Source: a virus
Direction: 5' to 3' (one strand)
Virus record (IMG/VR): IMGVR_UViG_3300020472_000011
Span: 52,052 to 116,051 of that record
Length of the DNA stretch: 64,000 nt
Below, piece by piece: positions 1 through 11,000 of the stretch; positions within the stretch are counted from its first letter, which is position 1, and each line of letters begins with the position of its first letter. Below the pieces are notes generated by a model, which was given only the letters and a program-made list of their open reading frames with translations, was not told where the DNA came from and made no database searches. The translations under genes and the position numbers were made by a program.

Positions 1-2664
1 TAATTGAGTACTTCCTGTTCTGTTTTTAACTACAACCTTACCACTAGCACCACTACCATACAGGATGTTTAAACCATTAGCACTAGCATCATCTATAAAT
101 GATGTACCACCAGATGCTGTAGTATGACTAATATACAATCTAGGTGCATATGATCCACTGTCTCCACCGAAACAAGCACCACCAGTATAGAAATCTACAT
201 TTGCAGTTTGGCAATCTAAATTACCACCTAACTGTGGAGAAGTATCTTCTACAACATTATCAAGACCACCTGTTGCAACAGTTCCATTTATCCAAGCTGT
301 ACCACTCCATTTCAATACTGAATTAATTGCTGGTGATCCTGTTATAGTTACATCATCAAGTTCTCCCATAGAGAGACCAGTTATGTAACTACTAAGATCT
401 GGAGGAGTATATGTGAATACACCATTTGTGTTGTTGTATGCAAGTCCACCACCACCTGAAGCAGTAGCATTAGAACCAATAGAGAATACTGTTAGGTCTG
501 TACTTACAGAAGAAAGATCAGGAGGAGTGTATGAGAACACACCAGTGCCATTATTATATGATAATGCTGATGTACCTGCTGCGTTAGTTGTTACAGAAAG
601 ATCTGTTAATGATATACCAGAACCACCTGTTGCTGTTTGGTCAGCAGCAGCAATCCATTTAGATGTACCAGCATCCCATTTCAATACGTGTCCATCAGTA
701 GGGGTTCCAGCATTAACGTCAGCAAGATCGTTGAGGTTCTCAGAAGTAATGTCTATTGAAGTTAGATATGTACTACTATCAACAGAACCATCTGCTTTTA
801 AGAATTGTGATGATGTTCCACTTGTCTTGACAAATTTGTTACCAGTTATATCACCAGTAGATCCACTAATAGATGCTCTCCATACGTTAGTAGCGAGGTT
901 ACCAATATAAAGTCCAACACCATCAGCAGTATTGATTCCAACACCAGCACTAGCATTTAAACTGATAGCATAAGCTCCAGCATTTTGTACATCTAAACGA
1001 GCAGCACCAGTACCACCAGTAAAGATAGTTGTTGCAACATTCGTTGTTGATCCATTGGTTGTAACATCCTGAAGATCTGCTGTCTCAGTATATCCAGTTA
1101 GATACCCAGATAGATCTGGAGGTGAGTATGTTAGTACACCTGTACTATCATCATAGGTTATACCACCATCTCCAGCCGCAGCACCTTCTGCACCAACAGA
1201 AATATCTGTTAATTGAATAAAGTTACCTACAACTGCTGGACTGAATGTGAATACACCAGTTATATCATTGTATGAAAGTGATCCACCACCAGTAGCAGTA
1301 CCATTAGCACCTACAGAAAGATCTGTTAATGCTATACCTTCTCCTCCTCCACCTGCACTAGAAGCATTTACCCATTTACTAGTAGCAGCATCCCATTTAA
1401 TAGTTTGTGTATCTTGTAGAGATGTAATATTAACATTGGCAAGATTATCTAAGTCAAAATCTAACCAATCAAGACCAGCAGCTCCATTAGCACCTAATAC
1501 CTGTCCTAATGTTCCTTTATCACCACTAGCATCCTTTATGGTAGTACCAGCATTGAAGTACAGACAATTATCTGATTTATACCAAACAAGATCATTAGTA
1601 CCACCCTTAAATGTAGCATCACCATCAGTAGTTGATCCATCAGAAGTGACAGTACCAATAATATTCAATCCAGTAGATGCCAATTCAGCTACTGTAGTAG
1701 ATCCAGAAATCCAATTAAGAGTAGTTGATGTTATATCAATATTACCAGGACCACTATTAGGAGCAGAAATAATATCAAACTGTCCTTTCCTCTCCTGAAG
1801 GATTGACGTTGTGCCATCATGATATAACTGGATATCATCATGACTTCCTAATTTTAGTCTATTATCAGTAGTACTTGAACTATCACCAAATTCAATAGTC
1901 TTATTATTAACATCAAGATTACCACCAAGTTGAGGTGTTAAATCTTCAACTATATCATTAATTCCTGATGCACCACCATCATCTGCTACAATGAAACTTG
2001 AACTAGATGCTTGATATTTAAGTATTTTACCGTCTGCTACTCCAGTTGTATCAACATCACTATGATCATTAATACTATGAGTCGGTAATGATGTTATGAA
2101 AGAAGATAGATCTGGTGGAGTATATGTGAATACACCTGTGGCATTAGCATATGATAATGCTCCACCAGCAGAAGCAGTAAGAGTATTGACAGAAAGATCT
2201 GATAATGCTACGTAGTTACTTACATCCTGTGGTGTGAATGTGAATACACCAGTTAAGTTATTATATGAAAGTCCTTGATTACCAGCTGGCATCTGAGTAA
2301 CAGAAATATCTGTTAAAGCAATCCAGTTAGCAGAGTTATCTGTTACTACACTATAATTTCCAGAACCATCAGTCTTCATCAGACCAGCAGTAGTGAAGTC
2401 TGCATCCTGAATAGCATCACCAATTGATGTTATAAAGTTTGATAAATCTGGTGGAGTATATGTCAGTACACCACTAGTATTATCATAAGATAAGTCAGCA
2501 GTACCTGCATTGAGTTTGGTAACTGATATATCAGTCAGTTCGATGAAGGTAGAGTTTAAAGTCGTCTGATTTGTCACAAACGTATCAAACTCAGACCCTA
2601 TCTGGTTTATCTTCTGCCTTTGAACTTCAAAGGTATCAGTCTTATTAACTACTATGGCTGCCAT
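1..2664 (-). CDS. Repeat-rich virion structural/tail-fibre protein (C-terminus beyond window)
   Basis: The frame stays open from an ATG at 2664 to the left edge, so at least 888 codons are present and the C-terminus is missing. The N-terminus begins MAAIVVNKTDTFEVQRQK. About seven copies of a unit of the type LSYNNxTGVFTYTPPDLS follow, spaced through 380-2480, alternating with linkers such as LKWDAGTSKW. A motif GSHDDIQLYHDG lies near 1810-1855. Such repeats are typical of long fibre or neck-decorating proteins of T4-like cyanophages. The start overlaps the upstream 72-residue gene by 20 bases, and I see no strong ribosome-binding site. It is probably the last large gene of the late tail operon visible here. 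Virion location is inferred from repeat type and neighbours. Confidence 0.75.
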   Translation of the reverse strand, partial: MAAIVVNKTDTFEVQRQKINQIGSEFDTFVTNQTTLNSTFIELTDISVTKLNAGTADLSYDNTSGVLTYTPPDLSNFITSIGDAIQDADFTTAGLMKTDGSGNYSVVTDNSANWIALTDISVTQMPAGNQGLSYNNLTGVFTFTPQDVSNYVALSDLSVNTLTASAGGALSYANATGVFTYTPPDLSSFITSLPTHSINDHSDVDTTGVADGKILKYQASSSSFIVADDGGASGINDIVEDLTPQLGGNLDVNNKTIEFGDSSSTTDNRLKLGSHDDIQLYHDGTTSILQERKGQFDIISAPNSGPGNIDITSTTLNWISGSTTVAELASTGLNIIGTVTSDGSTTDGDATFKGGTNDLVWYKSDNCLYFNAGTTIKDASGDKGTLGQVLGANGAAGLDWLDFDLDNLANVNITSLQDTQTIKWDAATSKWVNASSAGGGGEGIALTDLSVGANGTATGGGSLSYNDITGVFTFSPAVVGNFIQLTDISVGAEGAAAGDGGITYDDSTGVLTYSPPDLSGYLTGYTETADLQDVTTNGSTTNVATTIFTGGTGAARLDVQNAGAYAISLNASAGVGINTADGVGLYIGNLATNVWRASISGSTGDITGNKFVKTSGTSSQFLKADGSVDSSTYLTSIDITSENLNDLADVNAGTPTDGHVLKWDAGTSKWIAAADQTATGGSGISLTDLSVTTNAAGTSALSYNNGTGVFSYTPPDLSSVSTDLTVFSIGSNATASGGGGLAYNNTNGVFTYTPPDLSSYITGLSMGELDDVTITGSPAINSVLKWSGTAWINGTVATGGLDNVVEDTSPQLGGNLDCQTANVDFYTGGACFGGDSGSYAPRLYISHTTASGGTSFIDDASANGLNILYGSGASGKVVVKNRTGSTQL

Positions 2665-2863
2665 CGGACTTTATCAATTGTTTTAAGAGGGTCTTGAGTT
2701 CATGTAGTTCACTTTTAACATAGTCCAATTCATGCTCCATATTACGGTACTTGTTTCTGGATGCTTTATATTTGGCAAAGGAAGACCTGTCAGTATTTAT
2801 TATTGCACCTGTATTTACATCACGATATAGATGGTCTTCATTCTCAACTTTCAAATGATTCAT
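2645..2863 (-). CDS. Small coiled-coil protein, unknown function
   Basis: A 72-residue protein starting at the ATG at 2863, one base after the stop of the 2,701-residue structural gene. The C-terminal half is a probable coiled coil (heptads around YVKSELHELKTLLKQL). The middle segment DRSSFAKYKASRNKYR is basic. Its 3' end overlaps the next fibre gene by 20 bases, which suggests translational coupling within the tail operon. Small coiled-coil proteins between baseplate and fibre genes are common in cyanophages, but I do not recognise a named family. A structural or chaperone role is only inferred from position. Confidence 0.7.
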   Translation of the reverse strand: MNHLKVENEDHLYRDVNTGAIINTDRSSFAKYKASRNKYRNMEHELDYVKSELHELKTLLKQLIKSDGSHSS

Positions 2864-2864
2864 A

Positions 2865-5800
2865 TCAATAAGATGCTACTGCCCTCATATCTTGAATCTT
2901 AGGAACGAATGCAGGATTATTAGATTTCATAACAATCTTAATTGCATAAGAAGAAAATTCAGGTAGATTTTCTATGCTGTAAGATAGTTCTTGATATGAT
3001 GATTGTTTCTCTGTAATACCACTAATAGAATTTTCAGAAGAAGCAATAGTATCAACATCAGGTTCACCTGAAGTATTGAAATAAATCCATTCAATATCTT
3101 CGAAGTTTTCCTGTGAGGAAGACTTCTTGAGTTTATAAAGTATCTGCAAATTCTTAGTATCAGTTACATTAGCAGTGAGTTTTACATCAATAGATGTAGC
3201 TGGATTTTCAATAGAAATCTCTTTAGTGACATATTTAGAAATTCCAGAACTATTCTTAGACTGTAACTCAGAAATAAAGTCAATACCATCATCGTATGAT
3301 ACATGAGAGACTTCAATGAAACTTGCTTCATCTACTGGTTGATTTGGATATGAAATCAAATCACCAACTCTAAAGATATCATTCAACTGATCATCTACAC
3401 TAGCATTTCTATCGAAACTACTACTATCAATAAGTCTTCCAGTATAATCATTATTAATTGGTTGCTTATCATTAACAGTAGTTAATTCAGCAGACTTAGT
3501 ATTCCACAATACTATCTTACCAGAAATCTTATTGTCATATGTTTGAGCTGGAACTGATGGGTTCCTTGCAGTTACATATGTTGGAGGTGTAGTAGTATTT
3601 GGTATATCAAACTCAAACTTAGTAAGACCACCTGTTCCAACTTTAATATCACCAGCAAAAGTATCACTACTAAATGTCAATACTTCTCCAGCAACAAATG
3701 TATTAACAGTTGTTATTTTAACAAACACAGTACTACCATCAACCTTGACAATAGTTCCTTCTGCTTTAGATGTAACACCAACAATAGTTTGACTATTGTT
3801 AATTATTTCAGCACCTTGTAGACCAGAAGCAGTGAATGAATATACAGGCAAGAAAGTTACAATTTGATTTCTTCTACCATAACGATCCTCTGAACCTGTA
3901 GCAGATTCAATACGATTAGTAATAGTCTTGACAGATGCTCTTGAAAGATCAATAACTGGTGAAAGATGAGTAACAGTACTTGATAGATCAAGTTTATAAA
4001 GTAATGAATTGTCAATACCATTAGCAGTTTCATTAATCTTAGAAGCAACAATCTTCTGATTAATAAAATAGAAGTCTTCATTTAAGAAAGTCTTCTCATA
4101 ATCAGTTTGTGAGTATGATATAAAGGTTCCAACATTATCATCTATTGGTGAAATATTTGTAGTCTTAACAAAACTATCAATCTTAGTTTGACTGAAAGTT
4201 AAGTTAGATACAGAAGCAAATACCTTTTCAAACTTTCTATTGTATGTCGCTAGTACATTTGTACCACCACCAAAGGAATTACCAGATGCCCTACTAGCTC
4301 CAGTGATGTTATAGTAATCAACACCAGTATTAGAAACCTTATAAAGATTACTGTTTAGTGAGGAAGCAGTTACACCACCAACATCAACTGCATTCTTGAA
4401 GTAAACCCATGACTTATCAACATCAAAACCATTGTCTCTATGGTTAACCTTAACAACATAATTGTTATTCTTGAATAGTGTTGATGTAGCAGTAGTATTT
4501 GCTTCTGCATTAGTTTCAATAGGATGATGGTCAAGTGGTTCAAATCCTAGATCAGCATTAGAAAGTAGTAAACTTGCAGTTCTGCTAATATCAAACTCTG
4601 CACGATTCAATACAAACTTAACATCTTCAAATATATCCTCAGTCCAATCACCTGTGTTTTGTGATCTGAATAGAGATCCCAAAGATGGTTGAGTTGTAAC
4701 AATTTGACTAGTAGCAATTTCAACTCCACCTAATTGAGAAGACCATAATTCATAATCAACTGAGTCTGTCTCAATAGCAAGAGCATATTCAGTATCGTTC
4801 TCAAGATATACAGGGAAATCAAATTCAAACTTAGTAGGAGTTATAGATTGTGTTTCTCCTTCTATATCAATAGCAACACCCATTCTAACTGCTGGTGTAT
4901 CAATAATAATTTGAGATTCAATTACAGCACCAGCATTACCAGATCCTGTTCCTCTAAGAACAATAGATGGTGGTTCAGTATAACCAGAACCAGAAAGTGT
5001 CATCTCTGCATCATATACAAGACCCTGTGAAACTCTAACTGTAGCAGTAGCATTACCACCACCAGGAAGTTGTGGACTTTCAATAGTGATAATAGCAGAA
5101 TCATATCCACTACCTGTATTGACAACATTCAATCCAGTTACACGACCAGAATCCTTAGCAATAGTTAATGTAAATTCTGTATTGTTAGCATTATTATTTT
5201 GTGTAATAGATGTAACGTTTAATAGTTCATCTTGTACAAAGTTCTTACCGTTGTTGTTATCCAAGACAACTGTATACACCTGATCATTCGTGAGTGTATA
5301 TAAACCTGTTGTACTAGCAACAATTTCAATATTATTTTTATCAATTACCTTACTGATAGGACCAGAAGCATTTGATTTAGATCCAGTTACATTCTCACCT
5401 TTAGTGATCGTAAGTGTATCACTTGCGACTACTTTTAAGAATGTCTCTGGTGTCAATACCTTTTGAGTACCAGGAATAATGTTCTTACCTGGCTTTCCAC
5501 TAACAACATCAGTTAAATAAACTCTCAATGGAATATTATCACTCTTCTTATTAAAGAATAGATCTAGACTTGTTACAAATGCACCACCGTCAAACCCATC
5601 AACCAAGAATGTTTGAGCGAATGGATTTGGTCTTATAGGATTCTGTGTATTGCTACCTACAATCTGTGTACCTTCATTTGCTTTAAAGAATGCAGGTCTT
5701 GTAGATATAATAGAAGAAGGATTCTCAGGTACTATACCAGTAGCATAGAATTTTACTTCAGCGAATGTCTCTACAGACTCTGTTTCAGCATCAGTTGAAC

Positions 5801-8800
5801 TAGATGTAAATCTAATTGTCTTAACACCTGTGCTGAACCTTAATTCATCAGCATCGGTATCATATGATACAGTATCAACACTACCAGACCATACAGCATT
5901 CTCTCTAGGTGGATTACCAGCAGGAATAAGAATAACACCACTAGCATTACCATTATTATCTGTAGTAATAGCACCATTAAATGCTGATAATGAGTTAGCA
6001 GCAATACCAGTATACTTAAGGTCAGGATTTACCCATCTAGCAACATCTCTACCTTCCATAAAGACATAAACCCTTGTATTTGGTTTTAGTCTATTAATTT
6101 TAAATTTAACAGGAATACTTCTAGCAAAGTATGATAATGATGTAGCAACAACATTTGATCCTACACCCTTAGTTACTAGTCCCTTACCAACTTCATTGTT
6201 TTGTGGACTAATATTTGAAGATGTACCTACACTAGCAGTAGCAACATTAGAATCTGCAATACTAGAGTTAACTTCGGCAAATGATCCAATATTATAGAAT
6301 GCTTGGTTAGCACCTAACCAATTAACTTTATATGAATTATAAAGACTTGAGAATGCTTCTTTTAAGTTTTCCTTAGCAAGGAAAATAGAATATAGATTAG
6401 TGTTGTTATCTGTTACCAAAGGTTCAACACTACTGTCATACCAAGAATCTACATTAGGACCAATAAAGGAATCTCCAACATACTGAAGAACAACAAATGG
6501 GTTAGGATTAACTGTCTTAGTAGCAAAGTTGTTTCCTAGTAATTCTAATTCGTGATATGGTAGAGTAACTACATCACCAGACTTCTGATATCCAGAAACA
6601 GATCTCTGATCATCTCTAGTATTAACTTCAACTAGATCAATAGAATCTTCTTTTGCCTGTGAACGCAATACAGATTGTTGTGTATCAATAGAACACTTAT
6701 AATCTAATGACTTTAAGGATCCAATCCTATGAGTCTCAAAATTGTCCACAACGAAACCACTCTTAAAGCGATTGACACCAGCAGAATCAGTAATCTGCAT
6801 ATTCAGTGCTTGTTGCTCAAGAATGCTTAACGTTGTGTAATATTCTAATCTCTCAATACGTTTCTCCAACTTACCAATGTCACGCATTGTGTAACGACGG
6901 TTATCAACTGGAGTAATTCTTACATCCTTACCTGTCTCTGTGAAAGCAGGGATGTACATATAATACAATGCAATAGCATCACTAATAACATCTGGTTTAG
7001 ATGGGTTAAGTGATGAATTACCTTGTTTAATAATGAATTGACCTTTCTTATTCAAGAACAATCCATCAATCCTATCAAGATATTGTGTCTGTGTAAATGA
7101 GAATGTATATTCTAACCCAACATCAGGAGCAGGAGTACTAGAAACAATACCACCAGTTCCAGTGAATGATCTAGCATTAGGTGCAGACAACAATGATGTA
7201 TTCTGATATCCACCTATGATTGCATTGTTATCTACTTTAGGTCTAAAGTCTAAAACATCCTTAAGTGATATCTTACCAAGTACAGGTGAGTTAAATGATG
7301 GAATCTCTTCTGAACCAACACCAGCTTCATGTAAATATGAATCTACTGTAATAAAATCTCCAGAAGTATGGTCAAAGTAATCAAAAGCAATTACTAACTG
7401 ACCTGTTGGTGCTTCGAAACCTGGTTTGATGACAAGTCTAGAGATATCATATATTGTGTCTCTTTGACCATCGTCAAATGTAAACCTATTAGTAACATCA
7501 GTACCAGTAACCAAGTTACCTGACTTATCAACTACAGGAGGTGTTGAACTAGATCCTTCATAGACATACCTCAAGTTAAATGCATCAGCATAACTGTATA
7601 CATCTAAAGACTCTGTATCATAGTCTCTACCTCTGAAAGGTATAATTTTATCTCCAAGAGCTTCAACAATAATTCTCTTGTTTAAATTTGCTGTCTTAAG
7701 TCTTGGTTTTGCTTTAGTAACTTCAAGAGTAGCAGTTAACTTAAGTGTTGGATATGTTGTATATGATGCAGATCCAAAATAGTTTGCAGGTAGATTCAAC
7801 TTAACACTACCAGATGTCAAACCACTAGCAGCATCAGTAGATGCCTTTATCTCAACTTGATCTGAAGTAATGAAAACTATATCACCAGCAGTAACATCAG
7901 GAGCATCTCCTGCATCAAGTATTGTGATTAAGAAGTTACTTTCACTAAATGATACAAATCTTTGAGTTCCAAATGGGAGTTGAGCAGCAAAAGTAATAGA
8001 ACCAGAACCACCAGAACCAGTAGATATAAAGTCTCTTCTGAGATAGTAGGTAATCTTAGAATCATCAGGAGATGCAACAATAGAACTTATCTGATTAGAA
8101 CCAGTCTTATAAAGTAAAGTTCCTTGATTGAAGTTCTCAATAGATGGTCTTACTCTAACAACACTAGCATTAGTAACATTATTAGGTAATGATCTATCTA
8201 AGTAAATCCTTGATTTATATACACCAGCAGGTTTAGTAGATTGTTGTACAACACCTCTTACAAGATTTCCAGTATCATCTGTAAACTGAACCAAATCTCC
8301 ATGAATAACAAATGTTGTTGCATTTCCACCAAATCCTGTACACTCAATATACTTTCTTCCTTTGTTTCCACTGAAAGTAAAATCAGTTACTGAAACAACC
8401 TCAGAATACTTTTCTTTGTTAATCTCAATATCTGCTGTGAATGTATTAGCATTACCAGATCCAAATTGAGAGTAGAATGACTTAACATTCTGTGGGGTAT
8501 ATGTTGTAACAGCATTCCTTACCAATACTGGAGTTACAACTGCTTGACTGGTTGAACCAGTATCAACAATTTCAACTAATGGTGGTTGTGAGTATTCAAC
8601 TAAAGCAGCATCTCTATTAACAATAGAAACTCTCCATACTAACTGGTCACCACTAACATCAACCTTTATTTTGGAGTTATCATACTCAACACCATCAACT
8701 CTAATAGTAGCATCAAGTGAATGATTTGCTCCTCTACTATTAACAACAAAATGTGATATAGTATTATCTTTAGCGATCCTCAATGTATTGCCACTTTCAT

Positions 8801-10970
8801 CAGCAATAACTTCACCACTCTTAAATACACCAAATAAACCTTTAACCATAAGGGTTTTATTTGAAGTATATGATCCTGTAGATGTTCCTTCTATGACACC
8901 ATAAGCACCACTAGCAAGACCTCTAACATATTGTCCTGGACTAAAACTACCAGAGATTGAAATCTTATCATCTAACTGTATCTTAGTAAAGAAGTTAGGA
9001 TCAAAGTAAGATAGTCCAAATGTACTATTATATGTTGCATCACCATTTGATAGTCTTCCTTTAGATACCACAATATCAGTATCAGAATTGAATCCAGCAC
9101 CTCTCTCTAATAGAGTATAGTTACTAGGTTTTGCTATACCTATAACTGGAGTAATTGTGTCGTTATAATCAACAATCTTACCAAAAGGAACAGAACCAGG
9201 TGTCTCAGCATCATTCTCATTGATGTAGATAAACCTGTACTTATTAGCATCAGTCTCATCATATTCAATAAGAAAATCATCTAGAAGATCTTTTTGTGCA
9301 GTTACAGTTATTTCTAGGAATGTAACTGTATCATCTGGGTTTGCTTCTATTCTAGGAACTTTAGAATAAGATAGGACATTAAAACTATTTGCTATAATAG
9401 TAGTTCCACGTGATTGAATATACCAAAGAGTTGGAATACCATCAGCAGTAGTTCTAAAGTTAGCACCAGTAAGACCTGCTACACGTGTTGCATAGTTATT
9501 ATCAACTTCAATATAGATTGTTTTGATACCTTGATTAATATCAAAGAAAGAACCTCTCCTATTAATAGTCTGCTTAGGATCAGTATCCATCTCAGTATTA
9601 TTCATACCAATAGATCCGTCATTAAATGCAGCAGACAGAAATACATTAGGGTATGATGTAAGTTCAGATCCTTCTGAGTTTACTGGTATCGAACTGTAGT
9701 TATTAGTAATTCTATAGGTTGGTAGACCTTTAGTTTTAAGACGTATATCTTCTCTGTTTAGAGTTTCACGTGCTTTATCAACGTCAATATATTTGGTCTC
9801 TTTGTTGACAATCTCGTAACCCTTAATATATGCCTTACCTGGACCAACACTAGCAACTAACTTCTTACCAGCATCAGATTCCGATAAACCATTTACTAGA
9901 CCCTCTGCATCCTTTCCATAGATACCAAGATTACCATTCTTCTGATAATACTCCCTTACATCAAGAGAGAAGTTGTCAACAATATAATCACCAGACTCAT
10001 CATAAGTTCTACGTGCAAGAGTCTGTTCTAATAGATTATAATCAGTTTGTGTTACTTGTGTTTGTACTACACCATTCTTTATTTGGAGTAGTTTTATAAA
10101 ATTCTTATCTGTCTTCTCGTCTAATGAGTATACAACGAGACTCAACTTGATACTTAACCTATGTGCTCCAGGCGCAGAATAATTTGAAGATCCTATTGAA
10201 TTGTCATATAGACTTGCATCTTCTTCAGGAGTTACAATACTCTCATTAATTTTAAATCCAACTTTAGCAGATGGAGAATTATAATATTTGTCGATGACCA
10301 ATAACTGTGCATCGTTTCTTACAAAATACCCATTAACAAAATAAATTCCTTCTTCTACTTTAACAGCAGAAGCATATCCCATTGCAGGACTCTCTAATGA
10401 CGACGATGTACCTGTGTCAGGATCAGTAATAGAAATACTAGTAGGAAGTACGCTTCCATCGGTTCCCACCACCATCAGTGGCGTATTAACACCGTCTACA
10501 ACCTCTAAGGTCTCACCTTGACGGAATGTTTCCTCATTACCTGCATCACCACTGTTAGTGTATGTAACATATAATACATCAGCAGCAGTTTCTGTTGCAG
10601 TAGCAGATTGAAGGATAGTTGCAATAACTCCAGAAGTTAATCCTCTAACCTGACGATTTATTAATTGTGATACATCATATTTCTTATAAACTATCTGACC
10701 ATTTTGGTTTGTAGGTATCTCAGATACTGAAGATAGTTTAACAAAATGTAATTTGTTATTAAAACCAATTTCACCAGGAATAACTAATTCACCCTGTTTA
10801 AACGCATACTTACCAAACTGCTCAATTTGATTTTGCAGTAATGACTGAAGCTGCGTTAACTCTCTCGCTTGGATAGAATATCCAGGTCGAAAGAGTACTT
10901 TGTAAAAGTTTTTGTCAGTATCAAAATCGTCGTGATATGGTGCGACATTAAGGTTCGTCTTTTGAGGCAT
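2865..10970 (-). CDS. Large baseplate/tail structural protein with DUF4815-type N-terminus
   Basis: A 2,701-residue protein with ATG at 10970, 30 bases after the gp8-like gene. Residues about 10-55 (YHDDFDTDKNFYKVLFRPG, then ARELTQLQSLLQNQIEQFG) match the DUF4815-type signature seen in cyanophage structural proteins. The rest is beta-rich with many Gly/Ser/Thr segments and at least two GSGY-x(6-7)-P units near residue 1,990. A helical stretch near residue 1,375 carries RDIGKLEKRIERLEYYT. There are no membrane segments. Lying directly downstream of gp8, it probably extends the wedge or anchors fibres, occupying the map position of T4 gp9/gp10. I cannot show homology to those by eye. Structural role is likely; the exact T4 equivalent is open. 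Confidence 0.8.
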   Translation of the reverse strand: MPQKTNLNVAPYHDDFDTDKNFYKVLFRPGYSIQARELTQLQSLLQNQIEQFGKYAFKQGELVIPGEIGFNNKLHFVKLSSVSEIPTNQNGQIVYKKYDVSQLINRQVRGLTSGVIATILQSATATETAADVLYVTYTNSGDAGNEETFRQGETLEVVDGVNTPLMVVGTDGSVLPTSISITDPDTGTSSSLESPAMGYASAVKVEEGIYFVNGYFVRNDAQLLVIDKYYNSPSAKVGFKINESIVTPEEDASLYDNSIGSSNYSAPGAHRLSIKLSLVVYSLDEKTDKNFIKLLQIKNGVVQTQVTQTDYNLLEQTLARRTYDESGDYIVDNFSLDVREYYQKNGNLGIYGKDAEGLVNGLSESDAGKKLVASVGPGKAYIKGYEIVNKETKYIDVDKARETLNREDIRLKTKGLPTYRITNNYSSIPVNSEGSELTSYPNVFLSAAFNDGSIGMNNTEMDTDPKQTINRRGSFFDINQGIKTIYIEVDNNYATRVAGLTGANFRTTADGIPTLWYIQSRGTTIIANSFNVLSYSKVPRIEANPDDTVTFLEITVTAQKDLLDDFLIEYDETDANKYRFIYINENDAETPGSVPFGKIVDYNDTITPVIGIAKPSNYTLLERGAGFNSDTDIVVSKGRLSNGDATYNSTFGLSYFDPNFFTKIQLDDKISISGSFSPGQYVRGLASGAYGVIEGTSTGSYTSNKTLMVKGLFGVFKSGEVIADESGNTLRIAKDNTISHFVVNSRGANHSLDATIRVDGVEYDNSKIKVDVSGDQLVWRVSIVNRDAALVEYSQPPLVEIVDTGSTSQAVVTPVLVRNAVTTYTPQNVKSFYSQFGSGNANTFTADIEINKEKYSEVVSVTDFTFSGNKGRKYIECTGFGGNATTFVIHGDLVQFTDDTGNLVRGVVQQSTKPAGVYKSRIYLDRSLPNNVTNASVVRVRPSIENFNQGTLLYKTGSNQISSIVASPDDSKITYYLRRDFISTGSGGSGSITFAAQLPFGTQRFVSFSESNFLITILDAGDAPDVTAGDIVFITSDQVEIKASTDAASGLTSGSVKLNLPANYFGSASYTTYPTLKLTATLEVTKAKPRLKTANLNKRIIVEALGDKIIPFRGRDYDTESLDVYSYADAFNLRYVYEGSSSTPPVVDKSGNLVTGTDVTNRFTFDDGQRDTIYDISRLVIKPGFEAPTGQLVIAFDYFDHTSGDFITVDSYLHEAGVGSEEIPSFNSPVLGKISLKDVLDFRPKVDNNAIIGGYQNTSLLSAPNARSFTGTGGIVSSTPAPDVGLEYTFSFTQTQYLDRIDGLFLNKKGQFIIKQGNSSLNPSKPDVISDAIALYYMYIPAFTETGKDVRITPVDNRRYTMRDIGKLEKRIERLEYYTTLSILEQQALNMQITDSAGVNRFKSGFVVDNFETHRIGSLKSLDYKCSIDTQQSVLRSQAKEDSIDLVEVNTRDDQRSVSGYQKSGDVVTLPYHELELLGNNFATKTVNPNPFVVLQYVGDSFIGPNVDSWYDSSVEPLVTDNNTNLYSIFLAKENLKEAFSSLYNSYKVNWLGANQAFYNIGSFAEVNSSIADSNVATASVGTSSNISPQNNEVGKGLVTKGVGSNVVATSLSYFARSIPVKFKINRLKPNTRVYVFMEGRDVARWVNPDLKYTGIAANSLSAFNGAITTDNNGNASGVILIPAGNPPRENAVWSGSVDTVSYDTDADELRFSTGVKTIRFTSSSTDAETESVETFAEVKFYATGIVPENPSSIISTRPAFFKANEGTQIVGSNTQNPIRPNPFAQTFLVDGFDGGAFVTSLDLFFNKKSDNIPLRVYLTDVVSGKPGKNIIPGTQKVLTPETFLKVVASDTLTITKGENVTGSKSNASGPISKVIDKNNIEIVASTTGLYTLTNDQVYTVVLDNNNGKNFVQDELLNVTSITQNNNANNTEFTLTIAKDSGRVTGLNVVNTGSGYDSAIITIESPQLPGGGNATATVRVSQGLVYDAEMTLSGSGYTEPPSIVLRGTGSGNAGAVIESQIIIDTPAVRMGVAIDIEGETQSITPTKFEFDFPVYLENDTEYALAIETDSVDYELWSSQLGGVEIATSQIVTTQPSLGSLFRSQNTGDWTEDIFEDVKFVLNRAEFDISRTASLLLSNADLGFEPLDHHPIETNAEANTTATSTLFKNNNYVVKVNHRDNGFDVDKSWVYFKNAVDVGGVTASSLNSNLYKVSNTGVDYYNITGASRASGNSFGGGTNVLATYNRKFEKVFASVSNLTFSQTKIDSFVKTTNISPIDDNVGTFISYSQTDYEKTFLNEDFYFINQKIVASKINETANGIDNSLLYKLDLSSTVTHLSPVIDLSRASVKTITNRIESATGSEDRYGRRNQIVTFLPVYSFTASGLQGAEIINNSQTIVGVTSKAEGTIVKVDGSTVFVKITTVNTFVAGEVLTFSSDTFAGDIKVGTGGLTKFEFDIPNTTTPPTYVTARNPSVPAQTYDNKISGKIVLWNTKSAELTTVNDKQPINNDYTGRLIDSSSFDRNASVDDQLNDIFRVGDLISYPNQPVDEASFIEVSHVSYDDGIDFISELQSKNSSGISKYVTKEISIENPATSIDVKLTANVTDTKNLQILYKLKKSSSQENFEDIEWIYFNTSGEPDVDTIASSENSISGITEKQSSYQELSYSIENLPEFSSYAIKIVMKSNNPAFVPKIQDMRAVASY

Positions 10971-11000
10971 TGCAACCAGTCTCTAATAACGGTGGGTAAA

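Noticed and set aside
413-910. Plus-strand open frame of 165 codons (and others of 60-183 codons on plus at 144-326 and 1247-1798)
   Set aside because: They lie opposite the continuous minus-strand fibre frame, have Pro/Val-rich translations mirroring Gly/Thr codons, and no ribosome-binding sites.
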